A stretch of 64,000 nt of DNA, taken from Nocardia wallacei (GTDB taxonomy: Bacteria; Actinomycetota; Actinomycetes; Mycobacteriales; Mycobacteriaceae). Positions 1 through 9,504 of this stretch are shown here, piece by piece (position 1 is the stretch's first letter; every line of letters starts with the position of its first letter). A program made the position numbers and the translations under genes. The stretch lies in NCBI RefSeq assembly GCF_014466955.1, contig NZ_AP023396.1, positions 2,232,001 through 2,296,000 of the forward strand, given 5' to 3'. The notes beneath the pieces are model-generated. The model ran no database searches. It saw nothing but the letters and a program-made list of their open reading frames with translations, and was not told the DNA's origin.

Positions 1-66
1 CTCGGCCGCCGCGTAGAGCACGGCCATGGCTTTGTCGAGCACCCCGATACCGCTATGCTGTCTCAT
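1..66 (-). CDS. IclR-family transcriptional regulator, 5' end only
   Basis: Only the first 22 codons are in the window; they begin at the ATG complementary to 64-66 and run off the left edge. The translation contains GIGVLDKAMAVLYAAAE, which is the usual start of IclR-family regulators, ahead of the winged-helix domain. It is divergent from leuC with about 113 bp between the starts. In mycobacteria an IclR-type gene (Rv2989) also lies divergently next to leuC, which supports the call. A role in controlling leuCD is inference. Confidence 0.7.
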   Translation of the reverse strand, partial: MRQHSGIGVLDKAMAVLYAAAE

Positions 67-179
67 AGAACGATATTAACGTCTCGCATGTTGGGATAGT
101 CAAACGTCCTGCGCCGCGCCGGTGCGCGGGAGCCGCGACAGCGAAGCCGGCGCGATCAGACACAGAAAGGTGACGAAGG

Positions 180-1604
180 ATGGCCGAGCGGCCACGCACT
201 CTGGCGGAGAAGGTCTGGGAGCAGCACGTCGTCGCGCGCGGCGCGGGGGAGGGCGAGGCGCGCGAACCGGACCTCATCTATATCGACCTGCACCTGGTGC
301 ACGAGGTGACCAGCCCGCAGGCCTTCGACGGCCTGCGCGCGGCCGGGCGTCCGGTCCGGCGGCCCGATCTCACCATCGCCACCGAGGACCACAACGTCCC
401 GACCGTCGACATCGACAAGCCGATCGCCGACCCGGTTTCCCGCACCCAGGTCGAGACGCTGCGGCGCAATTGCGAGGAGTTCGGGGTCCGGCTGTACCCG
501 ATGGGCGATCTCGAGCAGGGGATCGTGCACGTGGTCGGCCCGCAGCTGGGTCTGACCCAGCCGGGAATGACCGTGGTGTGCGGTGATTCGCACACCTCCA
601 CGCACGGCGCGTTCGGCGCGATCGCGATGGGCATCGGCACCAGCGAGGTCGAGCACGTGCTGGCCACCCAGACGCTGTCGCTGCGGCCGTTCAAGACCAT
701 GGCGATCAACATCGACGGGCAACTGCCGCCCGGCGTCACGAGCAAGGACGTGATCCTGGCCGTGATCGCGCAGATCGGCACCGGCGGCGGCCAGGGCTAC
801 GTGCTGGAGTACCGGGGCGAGGCCGTGCGGGCCATGTCCATGGAGGCGCGGATGACCATGTGCAACATGTCCATCGAGGCCGGAGCCCGCGCGGGCATGG
901 TGGCCCCCGACGAGGTCACCTACGAATTCCTGAAGGGCCGCCCGCACGCACCGCAGGGCGCGGACTGGGACGCCGCGGTCGCCGCCTGGGAGGCGTTGAA
1001 GACCGACGAGGGCGCGGAATTCGACGCCGAGGTGCACATCGACGCTTCCACGCTGACTCCGTTCGTCACCTGGGGCACCAATCCCGGTCAGGGCGCGCCG
1101 CTGGGCGCGGCCGTGCCGGATCCCGCCGATATCTCCGACGAGACGGCGCGGGAATCGGCCGAGAAGGCACTGCGATACATGGATTTGGAGCCCGGAACTC
1201 CGCTTCGCGAGGTCGAGGTGGATACGGTATTCGTCGGCTCGTGTACCAACGGCCGTATCGAGGATCTGCGCGCCGTGGCCGAGGTATTGCAAGGTCGCAA
1301 GGTCGCCGAGGGCGTCCGGATGTTGATCGTGCCGGGTTCGATGCGGGTGCGCGCGCAGGCCGAATCCGAGGGATTGGGCGAGATTTTCACCGCGGCCGGT
1401 GCGGAATGGCGGCAGGCGGGCTGCTCGATGTGCCTGGGAATGAATCCCGATCAGCTTTCCCCCGGTCAGCGCTGCGCCTCGACTTCGAACCGGAACTTCG
1501 AGGGCAGGCAGGGCAAAGGCGGCCGTACACACCTGGTTTCGCCGCTGGTCGCGGCCGCCACGGCGGTGCGCGGAACGCTGTCCTCACCTGCGGATCTGAA
1601 CTGA
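180..1604 (+). CDS. leuC: 3-isopropylmalate dehydratase large subunit
   Basis: LeuC is the [4Fe-4S] aconitase-family subunit that isomerises 2-isopropylmalate to 3-isopropylmalate in leucine synthesis, working with LeuD. The 474-residue product begins [18 protein letters not shown] and has the family landmarks: TEDHNVPT near the N-terminus, [12 protein letters not shown], and the cluster ligands in SCTNGR (about residue 353) and CSMCLGMN (about 418). Length matches the family. A purine-rich stretch (GAAGG) directly precedes the ATG. leuD follows after 34 bp, so the two form an operon. Confidence 0.96.
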   Translation: MAERPRTLAEKVWEQHVVARGAGEGEAREPDLIYIDLHLVHEVTSPQAFDGLRAAGRPVRRPDLTIATEDHNVPTVDIDKPIADPVSRTQVETLRRNCEEFGVRLYPMGDLEQGIVHVVGPQLGLTQPGMTVVCGDSHTSTHGAFGAIAMGIGTSEVEHVLATQTLSLRPFKTMAINIDGQLPPGVTSKDVILAVIAQIGTGGGQGYVLEYRGEAVRAMSMEARMTMCNMSIEAGARAGMVAPDEVTYEFLKGRPHAPQGADWDAAVAAWEALKTDEGAEFDAEVHIDASTLTPFVTWGTNPGQGAPLGAAVPDPADISDETARESAEKALRYMDLEPGTPLREVEVDTVFVGSCTNGRIEDLRAVAEVLQGRKVAEGVRMLIVPGSMRVRAQAESEGLGEIFTAAGAEWRQAGCSMCLGMNPDQLSPGQRCASTSNRNFEGRQGKGGRTHLVSPLVAAATAVRGTLSSPADLN

Positions 1605-1638
1605 TCGGCCGATTTTCACGGACTTTGGAGGAGAACTC

Positions 1639-2247
1639 ATGGAACCGTTCAAGGTACACAAGGGGATCGGCGTTCCGCTGCGGCGATCCAACGTCGACAC
1701 CGATCAGATCATCCCGGCGGTCTATCTGAAGCGCGTCACCCGAACGGGATTCGAGGACGGGCTGTTCTCGGCATGGCGGTCGGATCCGACCTTCATTTTG
1801 AACACCGAGCCCTACAACCGGGGATCTGTCCTGGTGGCGGGTCCGGATTTCGGCACCGGCTCCTCGCGCGAGCACGCCGTTTGGGCGCTGATGGACTACG
1901 GCTTCCGGGTGGTGATCTCGTCGCGCTTCGCGGACATCTTCCGGGGCAACGCCGGCAAGGGCGGCCTGGTGGCCGCTCGGATGTCACAACATGATGTCGA
2001 ATTGCTCTGGAAGTTGCTCGAGGAACAGCCCGGACTGGAATTGACGGTCGATCTCGGGGCGCGCACGGTGGCCGCTGGAACCACCGTGTTGCCCTTCGAT
2101 ATTGACGACTACACCAGGTGGCGCCTGCTCGAGGGCCTGGACGACATCGGACTGACACTCCGGCAGGAAGGCGCCATCAGTGCCTTCGAAAAGGCAAGGC
2201 CGGCATGGAAACCCACCACCATTCCGGACGCTATTTCGCAGGCGTAA
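1639..2247 (+). CDS. leuD: 3-isopropylmalate dehydratase small subunit
   Basis: This is the swivel-domain partner of LeuC in leucine biosynthesis. The 202-residue protein has the N-terminal [17 protein letters not shown] segment and the [13 protein letters not shown] signature near residue 73. A strong ribosome-binding site (TTGGAGGAG) lies just upstream of the ATG, and the gene sits 34 bp behind leuC. A perfect hairpin follows 47 bp after the stop codon. Confidence 0.96.
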   Translation: MEPFKVHKGIGVPLRRSNVDTDQIIPAVYLKRVTRTGFEDGLFSAWRSDPTFILNTEPYNRGSVLVAGPDFGTGSSREHAVWALMDYGFRVVISSRFADIFRGNAGKGGLVAARMSQHDVELLWKLLEEQPGLELTVDLGARTVAAGTTVLPFDIDDYTRWRLLEGLDDIGLTLRQEGAISAFEKARPAWKPTTIPDAISQA

Positions 2248-2294
2248 ACAGTCGGGGGTGTTAGCTGGGAGCTACCAATCACGGTTGCTGCGCG

Positions 2295-2327
2295 TGTGCC
2301 ACGCCACATGAAATTTGGCGTGGCACA
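2295..2327. terminator. Perfect 12-bp inverted repeat after leuD
   Basis: The arms TGTGCCACGCCA (2295-2306) and TGGCGTGGCACA (2316-2327) pair perfectly across a 9-nt loop (CATGAAATT). It lies between leuD and hupB. There is no clear T-run behind it, so a terminator for leuCD is likely, but an operator or leader element of hupB is also possible. The stretch from 2328 to the hupB start holds a good Shine-Dalgarno (GGAGG at 2395-2399). Confidence 0.55.
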
Positions 2328-2403
2328 TAGACTCTTGCCCATTGAGGGTTTACCGTGGTACCTAGTCGGTCCGACGACGGGCCATTAGTCTGCGGAGGAT
2401 TCA

Positions 2404-3063
2404 ATGAACAAGGCGGAACTGATCGACGTTCTGACCGAAAAGTTGGGTACTGACAGGCGCACGGCCACTGCGGCAGTCGAGCAGATTGTCGACACGATCG
2501 TGCGCGCGGTGAACAAGGGTCAGAGTGTCACCATCACCGGATTCGGTGTGTTCGAACAGCGCAAGCGCGCGGCGCGGGTGGCGCGTAACCCCCGCACCGG
2601 CGAAACCGTGAAGGTGAAGCCCACTTCGGTGCCGGCTTTCCGGCCGGGCGCGCAGTTCAAGGCGATCATCGCGGGTAAGCAGAAGATCGCCGCGGCCGGT
2701 CCGGCCGTGAAACGTGGTGTGGCAGCGCCGGTGTCGGGTGCGGCCAAGAAGACGACGGCCAAGAAGACCGCCGCCAAGAAGACGACGGCGAAGAAGACCG
2801 CCGCCAAGAAGGCCCCGGCCAAGAAGGCCCCGGCCGCCAAGAAGACCACCACGGCCAAGAAGACCACGGCCAAGAAGGCCCCGGCCAAGAAGACCGCGAC
2901 CGCCAAGAAGACCACGGCCGCGAAGAAGACCACGGTCAAGAAGGCGGCTCCGGCCAAGAAGACGGCCACCAAGGCCACCGCGAAGAAGACGGCGGCCAAG
3001 AAGGCCCCGGCGAAGAAGACCGCCGCCAAGCGCACCGCTGCCAAGCGGACCACGCGCCGCTGA
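2404..3063 (+). CDS. hupB: HU-family DNA-binding protein with Lys/Ala-rich tail
   Basis: HupB is a nucleoid-associated histone-like protein. Residues 1-90 form the HU fold, including the DNA-contacting arm [14 protein letters not shown]. Residues from about 110 to 219 are a low-complexity tail built from repeats of the [18 protein letters not shown] type, the eukaryotic-H1-like extension typical of actinobacterial HupB. The start is fixed by TGCGGAGGATTCA before the ATG. The repetitive tail DNA (AAGAAG/GCC units) is prone to length variation. A strong terminator follows. Confidence 0.96.
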   Translation: MNKAELIDVLTEKLGTDRRTATAAVEQIVDTIVRAVNKGQSVTITGFGVFEQRKRAARVARNPRTGETVKVKPTSVPAFRPGAQFKAIIAGKQKIAAAGPAVKRGVAAPVSGAAKKTTAKKTAAKKTTAKKTAAKKAPAKKAPAAKKTTTAKKTTAKKAPAKKTATAKKTTAAKKTTVKKAAPAKKTATKATAKKTAAKKAPAKKTAAKRTAAKRTTRR

Positions 3064-3078
3064 CGGCTCCCCACGCGA

Positions 3079-3110
3079 AAGCGGCCCCGGCCATCAGGCC
3101 GGGGCCGCTT
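3079..3110. terminator. Bidirectional terminator between hupB and mutT1
   Basis: The arms AAGCGGCCCCGGCC and GGCCGGGGCCGCTT pair perfectly over an ATCA loop. The hairpin sits between the convergent genes hupB (+) and mutT1 (-) and could stop transcription from both. Confidence 0.85.
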
Positions 3111-3141
3111 CGTTGTGCGCGGTTCGTCGGGCGGGGCAGGT

Positions 3142-4149
3142 TTAACGTGCTTCGTCCGTGGAACTCGTTCCGCCCCGCCCGGATTCGTGCCTGTGGCCGT
3201 GCACGCGCAGGGCCTTGTCGAGGTGGTCGGCGGCCACCAGGCGGCCGTCCGCGACCGAGAGCACCCACAGGCTGCCCTTGCGGTTGCGCGCGGGCGGCAG
3301 TGTGACACCGTCGATTTCGGCCCAGCGCCGCAGCAGCGGGGGAATCACCTTGCCCTGACTGCAAATCGTGCGCACGACCGGGGCGGACACCAGCTCGCGC
3401 ACGCGCGCCAGCGCCTCGTCCGGTGCTGCGGCATAACCGCTTTCGGACAGCAGCGGCTCCAGCTCGATCTCGACGCCGAGGGACTCCGCGAGCGGGGCCA
3501 TCGTCTGCACGCAACGCAGCGGCGGCGCCGAATGAATCTCGGCGGCACCGAATGCCAGCAGATTGGGGGTCAGTGCCGCCGCCTGATCGCGGCCCGCCTT
3601 CTCCAGCGGACGTTCGTCGTCGGGGCCGCGGAAACGCTCGCGCCGGCCCGCCTTGCCGTGACGCACCAGCAGCAGCGTGGCGGTGTCGGGCGGCAGCCGC
3701 AGGAAATTGCGCACCATGGTGCGATCCATCGGGTAAGACAGCTGATCCATCACGCGGTCGACGCGGTGCCACCGCAACTGATCGACCTCCGAATTGGGCA
3801 CGAAGGCGCCCTCGGCGACCGACGCGGCCCAGTAGTCCACTCGCTTGAGTTTCCGATGCCCGGTAACCGGATAGGTCACGTGACCGAGATAGCGGCTCAG
3901 GCGGCTGTGCAGCCCCGTTTCCTCGGCCACCTCGCGCACGGCGGTCACCATCGGGGTCTCGCCGGGGTCGATCTTTCCCTTCGGCAGTGACCAGTCGTCG
4001 TATTTCGGGCGGTGCACGAGCGCCACCTCGATCGCGTCGCCGCCCGGCGCCCGGCGCCACAACACCGCGCCCGCGGCGAGAATATTGGCCTTCACCCGGG
4101 GATCGGACACCCCGACGTCCTCGAAATCCTGTGTAGCCGAGCGATTCAC
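3142..4149 (-). CDS. mutT1: Nudix hydrolase / histidine phosphatase (MutT1 type)
   Basis: Two-domain nucleotide-pool enzyme: the Nudix domain hydrolyses oxidised GTP/dGTP (and diadenosine polyphosphates in mycobacterial MutT1), and the C-terminal phosphatase domain continues the dephosphorylation. The Nudix box is complete (GKIDPGETP...REVAEETGL, about residues 50-75) and the phosphatase RHG motif is seen in LLVRHGKAG (about residue 156). I chose the GTG at 4149 because its last bases overlap the ppk stop as GTGA, giving 335 residues, close to the mycobacterial protein. A longer frame to 4320 lies inside ppk and is rejected. Confidence 0.9.
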   Translation of the reverse strand: MNRSATQDFEDVGVSDPRVKANILAAGAVLWRRAPGGDAIEVALVHRPKYDDWSLPKGKIDPGETPMVTAVREVAEETGLHSRLSRYLGHVTYPVTGHRKLKRVDYWAASVAEGAFVPNSEVDQLRWHRVDRVMDQLSYPMDRTMVRNFLRLPPDTATLLLVRHGKAGRRERFRGPDDERPLEKAGRDQAAALTPNLLAFGAAEIHSAPPLRCVQTMAPLAESLGVEIELEPLLSESGYAAAPDEALARVRELVSAPVVRTICSQGKVIPPLLRRWAEIDGVTLPPARNRKGSLWVLSVADGRLVAADHLDKALRVHGHRHESGRGGTSSTDEAR

Positions 4150-6329
4150 TGCTGACCCGGTCGCCGCAGCCGCATGAGGAACTCCTGGTGGTCGCGCACC
4201 TGTTCGTCGTGCACGTGGTCGGGATCGGGCTGGGCCTGCCAGCTGCCGTCGGGTTCCAGCACCCAGCAGCGGGTCGAGCGATGCAGCGCCGAATCGAAGA
4301 CCTGCTCCAGCTGCTCGCACAGCCTGGCATCCTTCACCTGCGCCATGACCTCCACCCGCCGATCCAGATTGCGGTGCATCATGTCGGCGCTGCCGATCCA
4401 GAACTCGTCCTGCGCGCGGAAATGCAACACCCGCGAATGCTCCAGGAAGCGGCCGAGGATCGAGCGCACCTCGATGTTGTCGCTCATGCCGGGCACGCCG
4501 GGGCGCAGCCCGCAGATGCCGCGCACCACGATCTGCACCGGCACCCCGGCCTGCGAGGCCCGGTACAGCGCGTCGATGATCTGCTCGTCGACGATCGCGT
4601 TGGCCTTCAACCGGATCCGGGCCGGCAGGCCCTGCTGCGCCAGCTCGGTCTCACGACGGATCCGTTCGACGATGCCCGAGCGCACGCTCGACGGCGCCAC
4701 CAGCAGATTGCGATAGTTGGCCTTGCGCGAGTACCCGGTCAGCGAGTTGAACAGATCGGTCAGGTCGGCGCCGATTTCCGGTGCGGCGGTGAGCAATCCG
4801 ACATCCTCGTACAGCCGCGCCGTCTTCGGGTTGTAGTTGCCGGTGCCGATGTGGCAGTAACGGCGGATGGTGGCACCCTCGCGGCGCACCACCAGACAGG
4901 TCTTGCAGTGTGTCTTGAGGCCGATCAGACCGTAGACGACGTGCACACCGGCCTGCTCGAGCTGGCGGGCCCACTTGATGTTGGCCTGCTCGTCGAAGCG
5001 GGCCTTGATCTCCACCAGCGCCACCACCTGCTTGCCTGCCTCGGCCGCGTCGATGAGGGCGTTGACGATGGGGGAGTCGCCGGAGGTGCGGTACAGCGTC
5101 TGTTTGATCGCCAGCACCTGCGGGTCGGCGGCGGCCTGTTCGATGAACCGCTGCACGCTGGTGGAGAACGAGTCGTACGGATGATGCACGAGCACGTCGC
5201 CCTCACGCAGGGCAGCGAAAACGTTTCGGGGCGTCTCCCTTTCGCCGAACGCCGACGGAGTGGCCGGGACGTACGGGGCGTCCTTGAGATGCGGCCGGTC
5301 CACCCCGTACACCTGCCACAGGCACGACAGGTCCAGCAGGCCCGGCACCTGGATGACGTCGCCCGGATCGACGTCGAGTTCGCGCAGCAGCAGATCGAGC
5401 ATGTGCTCGGTCATGTCGTCGGAGACCTCCAGCCGCACCGGCGAACCGAACCGCCGCCGCGCCAGCTCGCGCTCGAGCGCCTGCAGCAGGTCCTCGTCAC
5501 GGTCCTCGTCGACCTCGAAGTCGGCGTTGCGGGTGATCCGGAACGAATGCTGTTCCACCACATCCATTCCCGGGAACAGCTGGTCCAGATGCGCGGCGAT
5601 CAGGTCCTCCATCGGGAGGAAGGCCGCGAGCCGGGCGGTGGTGCCCTCGGCGGTGGTGCGGCGCACCCGCACGAAGCGATCGACATTGTCGGGCACCTTC
5701 ACGCGCGCGAAATGCTCGCCGCCGGTCTCGGAATCCTTCACCGTGACAGCGAGATTGAGGCTCAGGCCACTGATGTAGGGGAACGGGTGCGCGGGATCGA
5801 CGGCCAGCGGGGTCAGCACCGGGAAGACCTGATCCTGGAAGTACCCCGACAGCCGCCGCCGCTCCTCGTCGTCCAGATCCGACCAGCCGATGATGGCGAT
5901 GCCCTGCTCGACCAGCGCCGGCTGCACCTGATCGAGGAACACCCGGGCGTGCCGGACCGCCAGATCCTGGGTGCGCTTGGCGATCAGCTCCAACTGCTCG
6001 GTGGGGGTCAGGCCGTCGGCCGACCGGACCGACAGACCGGCCTCGGCGCGCCGCTTCAGGCCCGCGACCCGGACCATGTAGAACTCGTCGAGATTCGAGG
6101 CGAAGATCGCGAGGAACTTGGCGCGCTCGAGCAACGGCTCCGACACGTCCTCGGCCAGGGCCAGCACCCGGGCGTTGAAGTCCAGCCAGCTCAGTTCGCG
6201 ATTGAGGTAGCGATCGGCGGGCAACTGCGGTGTCGCGGTGTCGGAGGGCGGCGGTGTGGCCGCCGGTGGCGCGGCCGGTAGTCGCGGCGGCTGCGGGACG
6301 GTCTCCGTTTCACTCACACTCACGATCAT
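4146..6329 (-). CDS. ppk: Polyphosphate kinase 1
   Basis: PPK1 reversibly transfers the ATP gamma-phosphate to polyphosphate. The 727-residue protein has the N-terminal [17 protein letters not shown] segment, the autophosphorylation histidine in [17 protein letters not shown], and the second active-site histidine in EHSRVLHFR. The first about 40 residues are Pro/Ala-rich and variable. A start a few codons downstream (GTG, VSETETV) is also possible. It is translationally coupled to mutT1 by the 4-bp overlap at its 3' end; cofC lies 66 bp upstream on the same strand. Confidence 0.95.
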   Translation of the reverse strand: MIVSVSETETVPQPPRLPAAPPAATPPPSDTATPQLPADRYLNRELSWLDFNARVLALAEDVSEPLLERAKFLAIFASNLDEFYMVRVAGLKRRAEAGLSVRSADGLTPTEQLELIAKRTQDLAVRHARVFLDQVQPALVEQGIAIIGWSDLDDEERRRLSGYFQDQVFPVLTPLAVDPAHPFPYISGLSLNLAVTVKDSETGGEHFARVKVPDNVDRFVRVRRTTAEGTTARLAAFLPMEDLIAAHLDQLFPGMDVVEQHSFRITRNADFEVDEDRDEDLLQALERELARRRFGSPVRLEVSDDMTEHMLDLLLRELDVDPGDVIQVPGLLDLSCLWQVYGVDRPHLKDAPYVPATPSAFGERETPRNVFAALREGDVLVHHPYDSFSTSVQRFIEQAAADPQVLAIKQTLYRTSGDSPIVNALIDAAEAGKQVVALVEIKARFDEQANIKWARQLEQAGVHVVYGLIGLKTHCKTCLVVRREGATIRRYCHIGTGNYNPKTARLYEDVGLLTAAPEIGADLTDLFNSLTGYSRKANYRNLLVAPSSVRSGIVERIRRETELAQQGLPARIRLKANAIVDEQIIDALYRASQAGVPVQIVVRGICGLRPGVPGMSDNIEVRSILGRFLEHSRVLHFRAQDEFWIGSADMMHRNLDRRVEVMAQVKDARLCEQLEQVFDSALHRSTRCWVLEPDGSWQAQPDPDHVHDEQVRDHQEFLMRLRRPGQQ

Positions 6330-6395
6330 CCCTTACCCTCGGGCGGTGTCACACGCAACACCACCGTTGCACTCTCTACGGCGCCGCTCCGGCGA

Positions 6396-7175
6396 TCATC
6401 CAGCACACATGTGATTCATCGCGAACGTCCGTGTGTGCTCCCGGTGAACATGTTCGGGCCATCCGATGGCGTGCAGCGCGGCGGCGGTGGCCGGGCCGAC
6501 ACCCAGCGCGACGGCGCGGTGCAGGTCCGCCTCGGTGTCGACGTCGAGCCGCAGGCCGGGCCACTCGCCGTCGAGTTCCTTCGCGCCCGAGTCGCGGTGC
6601 CGCCGGGCCGAATCGCCGCCGAACAGCGGGTGCAGCGCGGCCGTGCCGTCGCGGATCAGGAGCGCGGCCGTACCGCGGGCCGCGTGGTCGGCGACGAACG
6701 CGCGACCGGTGGGAGCGGCGGCCAGCATGTCGGTCAGTTCGGCGGGACGCAAGGCGGGGAGGTCGGCTTGCAGGGCCAGCAGATGTACGGCGCCGTGGCG
6801 GGCGCGGACCGCCGCGGCCCCGGCGGAGAGGGCGATGTTCAGGCCGGTGTCGGTGGGCGGTGCCGGGGTGGTCGCGACCGGTGCCGTCGCAGTGTCATCG
6901 GGTGGCCCGGCGAGGTTCACGAGTGGTCGCGGCGTGCCGGCGGGATCCGGGTGCACGTCGGCGCCGAGAACCGCGACGGCGGCGGTGACCGCCGGGTCCG
7001 GCGTGACGACCGTCACCGAACCCAGGCCCGCGGCGAGTGCGGCCGAGACGGTGTCCGACAGCATGGCCAGCACCAAGCGCGACCGGTCGCCCGGGGGCAA
7101 GCGGTCGGCTAGTCGGCTCTTGGCGCGATCGAGGTGCTTGACCGCGATCACGGCGTGGACGGAATCCGGACGCAT
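6396..7175 (-). CDS. cofC: 2-phospho-L-lactate / phosphoenolpyruvate guanylyltransferase
   Basis: CofC (FbiD in mycobacteria) makes the GMP-activated three-carbon precursor in coenzyme F420 synthesis. The 259-residue protein shows the nucleotidyltransferase start [16 protein letters not shown], the VVTPDPAV strand, and a [10 protein letters not shown] metal-binding segment. It is divergent from gpsA across about 175 bp. The same cofC-ppk-mutT1 order occurs in mycobacteria. Confidence 0.88.
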   Translation of the reverse strand: MRPDSVHAVIAVKHLDRAKSRLADRLPPGDRSRLVLAMLSDTVSAALAAGLGSVTVVTPDPAVTAAVAVLGADVHPDPAGTPRPLVNLAGPPDDTATAPVATTPAPPTDTGLNIALSAGAAAVRARHGAVHLLALQADLPALRPAELTDMLAAAPTGRAFVADHAARGTAALLIRDGTAALHPLFGGDSARRHRDSGAKELDGEWPGLRLDVDTEADLHRAVALGVGPATAAALHAIGWPEHVHREHTRTFAMNHMCAG

Positions 7176-7349
7176 GGTCTCGAGTCTATGGGTGGTGCGC
7201 CGGGTGGCGCCGTCCTCGGTGACGAGGTGGACGGGATTGCCCGCTGTGCGGAGGATCGACGGGCCCGATCGTGCGGAAGCTCACAGGTGGGGCGTCGGGT
7301 TCGAGCGGACTCGGGGATGTCGGCCGGTCACGAGTGGCATATTGGCTGC

Positions 7350-8345
7350 ATGACAAGGGCGGCGGTAATGGGCGCGGGGTCGTGGGGGACCGCGTTCGCG
7401 AAGGTTCTGAACGATGCGGGTACCGAGGTGACGGTGTGGGCGCGGCGGCCGGAGGTGGCCAAAGCGCTTGCGACCGAGCATCGCAACCCCGCGTATCTGC
7501 CCGACGTGCTGTTGCCGGGTATCGCCGCCACCGACGACTTCCGCGCGGCGCTGGACGGAGCCGACACCGTGGTGCTGGCGGTGCCGTCGCAGTCACTGCG
7601 GGCCAATCTCGCGGCGTGGCGCGACGCGATCGGCGCCGATGCCACCCTGCTGAGTCTGGCCAAGGGCATCGAGACGGGGACGCTGCTGCGGATGAGTGAG
7701 GTGATCGCCGAGGTCACGGGCGCTGCCGAGAACCGCATCGCGGTGCTGTCGGGGCCGAACCTGGCTCGCGAGATCGCCGCGCAGCAGCCCGCCGCCTCCG
7801 TGGTCGCCTGCGTCGATGCCGCGCGCGCCGAGGCGGTGCAGCACGCCTGCGGCACGGGTTATTTCCGCCCGTACACCAACACCGATGTGGTGGGGTGTGA
7901 AATCGGCGGTGCCAGTAAGAACGTCATCGCCCTGGCCTGCGGGATCGCGGCGGGAATGGGGTTGGGCGACAACTCGATCGCCAGCTTGATCACCCGCGGG
8001 CTGGCCGAGATCATCCGGCTGGGTGTGGCGCTGGGGGCCAACCCCGTCACCCTCGCGGGCCTGGCGGGGGTGGGTGACCTGGTGGCCACGTGCACCTCGC
8101 CGCTGTCACGCAACCGGTCGTTCGGTCACGTACTCGGCGCGGGCGGTTCCATGCAGGCCGCGCAGGAGGCCACGCACGGTCAGGTCGCCGAGGGGGTCAA
8201 ATCGTGCACCTCGATCCGCGCGCTGGCCGAACGCAACGGCGTGGAGATGCCACTGACCACCGCGGTGCATCGGGTGTGCCACGAGGGGCTGTCGGTGGCG
8301 GAGGCGGTCGGGCAGTTGCTCGGCCGGCGGATGAAGCCGGAATGA
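7350..8345 (+). CDS. gpsA: Glycerol-3-phosphate dehydrogenase (NAD(P)+)
   Basis: GpsA reduces dihydroxyacetone phosphate to sn-glycerol 3-phosphate for phospholipid synthesis. From the ATG at 7350 the protein is 331 residues and begins with the Rossmann motif [14 protein letters not shown]. It has [11 protein letters not shown] and the catalytic [19 protein letters not shown] segment. The frame is open back to 7134, but that upstream part lies across the divergent promoter region and lacks family similarity. ddl follows after 34 bp on the same strand. Confidence 0.95.
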   Translation: MTRAAVMGAGSWGTAFAKVLNDAGTEVTVWARRPEVAKALATEHRNPAYLPDVLLPGIAATDDFRAALDGADTVVLAVPSQSLRANLAAWRDAIGADATLLSLAKGIETGTLLRMSEVIAEVTGAAENRIAVLSGPNLAREIAAQQPAASVVACVDAARAEAVQHACGTGYFRPYTNTDVVGCEIGGASKNVIALACGIAAGMGLGDNSIASLITRGLAEIIRLGVALGANPVTLAGLAGVGDLVATCTSPLSRNRSFGHVLGAGGSMQAAQEATHGQVAEGVKSCTSIRALAERNGVEMPLTTAVHRVCHEGLSVAEAVGQLLGRRMKPE

Positions 8346-8379
8346 TTGGCCCGTACCCGGCCCGGGTACGGTTCGGTCT

Positions 8380-9477
8380 ATGAGTCGGATCAGGGTGGCG
8401 GTCGTGTTCGGCGGTCGCAGCAACGAACACGCGGTGTCGTGCGTGTCGGCCGGTTTCGTGCTGCGCAGCCTCGACCCCGGGCGATTCGACGCCGTACCGG
8501 TCGGCATCACCCGCGCGGGCACCTGGGTGCTCGGCGGCTCCGACACCCGCGAACTCGCCATCAGCGACCGGGCCCTGCCCGCGGTGGACTCGACCGGGGC
8601 GGAGTTGGTGCTGGCGGCCGATCCGACCCGGGCCGGCAACCTGCTGGCACTCGGCGATATCGATGCCGGGCCCGGCGCGATCGACGTCGTCTTCCCGGTG
8701 CTGCACGGCCCGTTCGGCGAGGACGGCACCATTCAGGGCCTGCTGGAGTTGGCGGGCCTGCCGTACGTGGGGCCGGGCGTGCTCGCCAGTGCCACCGGCA
8801 TGGACAAGGAGTTCATGAAGAAGCTTCTCCTCGCCGAGGGGCTTCCGGTGGGCGACCACGTGGTGCTGCGGCCGGGCAGGGTGACCCTCTCGGAGGCGGA
8901 GCGGCAGCGGCTCGGGTTGCCGGTGTTCGTGAAACCGGCCCGCGGCGGTTCGTCCATCGGCATCACGAAGGTGAACCGGTGGGCGGAACTCGACGCCGCC
9001 GTCGCCGCGGCGCGGCAGCACGATCCGAAGGTGATCGTCGAGGCGGCTCTCGTCGGACGCGAAATCGAATGCGGCGTACTGGAATTCCCCGACGGCCGGG
9101 TGGAAGCCAGTGTGCCCGCGGAGATCCGGATGCCGGAGGCCGACCACGCGGAGACCGCGGGCTTCTACGACTTCGACACCAAATACCTCGACGACGTGTG
9201 CGAGTTCGACATCCCCGCCAAGCTGAACGACGATGTGGCCCAACAGGTCCGCGATCTGGCGGTGCGCGCGTTCCGGGCGCTGGACTGCCAGGGCCTGGCC
9301 CGCGTCGACTTCTTCGTCACCGCCGACGGCCCGGTACTCAACGAGATCAACACCATGCCCGGCATGACCTCCATCTCCATGTACCCGCGGATGTGGGAGG
9401 CCACCGGCATCGACAACCGAACCCTCGTCACCACCCTGATCGACACCGCCCTGGCCCGCGGCACCGGCCTGCGCTGA
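8380..9477 (+). CDS. ddl: D-alanine--D-alanine ligase
   Basis: Ddl forms the D-Ala-D-Ala dipeptide for peptidoglycan. The 365-residue ATP-grasp protein starts with [17 protein letters not shown] and shows [14 protein letters not shown] (ATP-binding) and [17 protein letters not shown] (metal and substrate loop). It is probably co-transcribed with gpsA. Its 3' end faces the giant minus-strand locus, only 27 bp away, with no visible terminator between them. Confidence 0.96.
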   Translation: MSRIRVAVVFGGRSNEHAVSCVSAGFVLRSLDPGRFDAVPVGITRAGTWVLGGSDTRELAISDRALPAVDSTGAELVLAADPTRAGNLLALGDIDAGPGAIDVVFPVLHGPFGEDGTIQGLLELAGLPYVGPGVLASATGMDKEFMKKLLLAEGLPVGDHVVLRPGRVTLSEAERQRLGLPVFVKPARGGSSIGITKVNRWAELDAAVAAARQHDPKVIVEAALVGREIECGVLEFPDGRVEASVPAEIRMPEADHAETAGFYDFDTKYLDDVCEFDIPAKLNDDVAQQVRDLAVRAFRALDCQGLARVDFFVTADGPVLNEINTMPGMTSISMYPRMWEATGIDNRTLVTTLIDTALARGTGLR

Positions 9478-9504
9478 ACGGTTCGCGCATACGCCGCACG
9501 GCGC

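Noticed and set aside
156..1532. A 458-codon minus-strand frame opposite leuC
   Set aside because: Shadow of leuC; unordered His/Arg/Gly-rich translation.
4188..6281. A 697-codon plus-strand frame opposite ppk
   Set aside because: Antisense shadow of a well-conserved gene; no domain and no ribosome-binding site.
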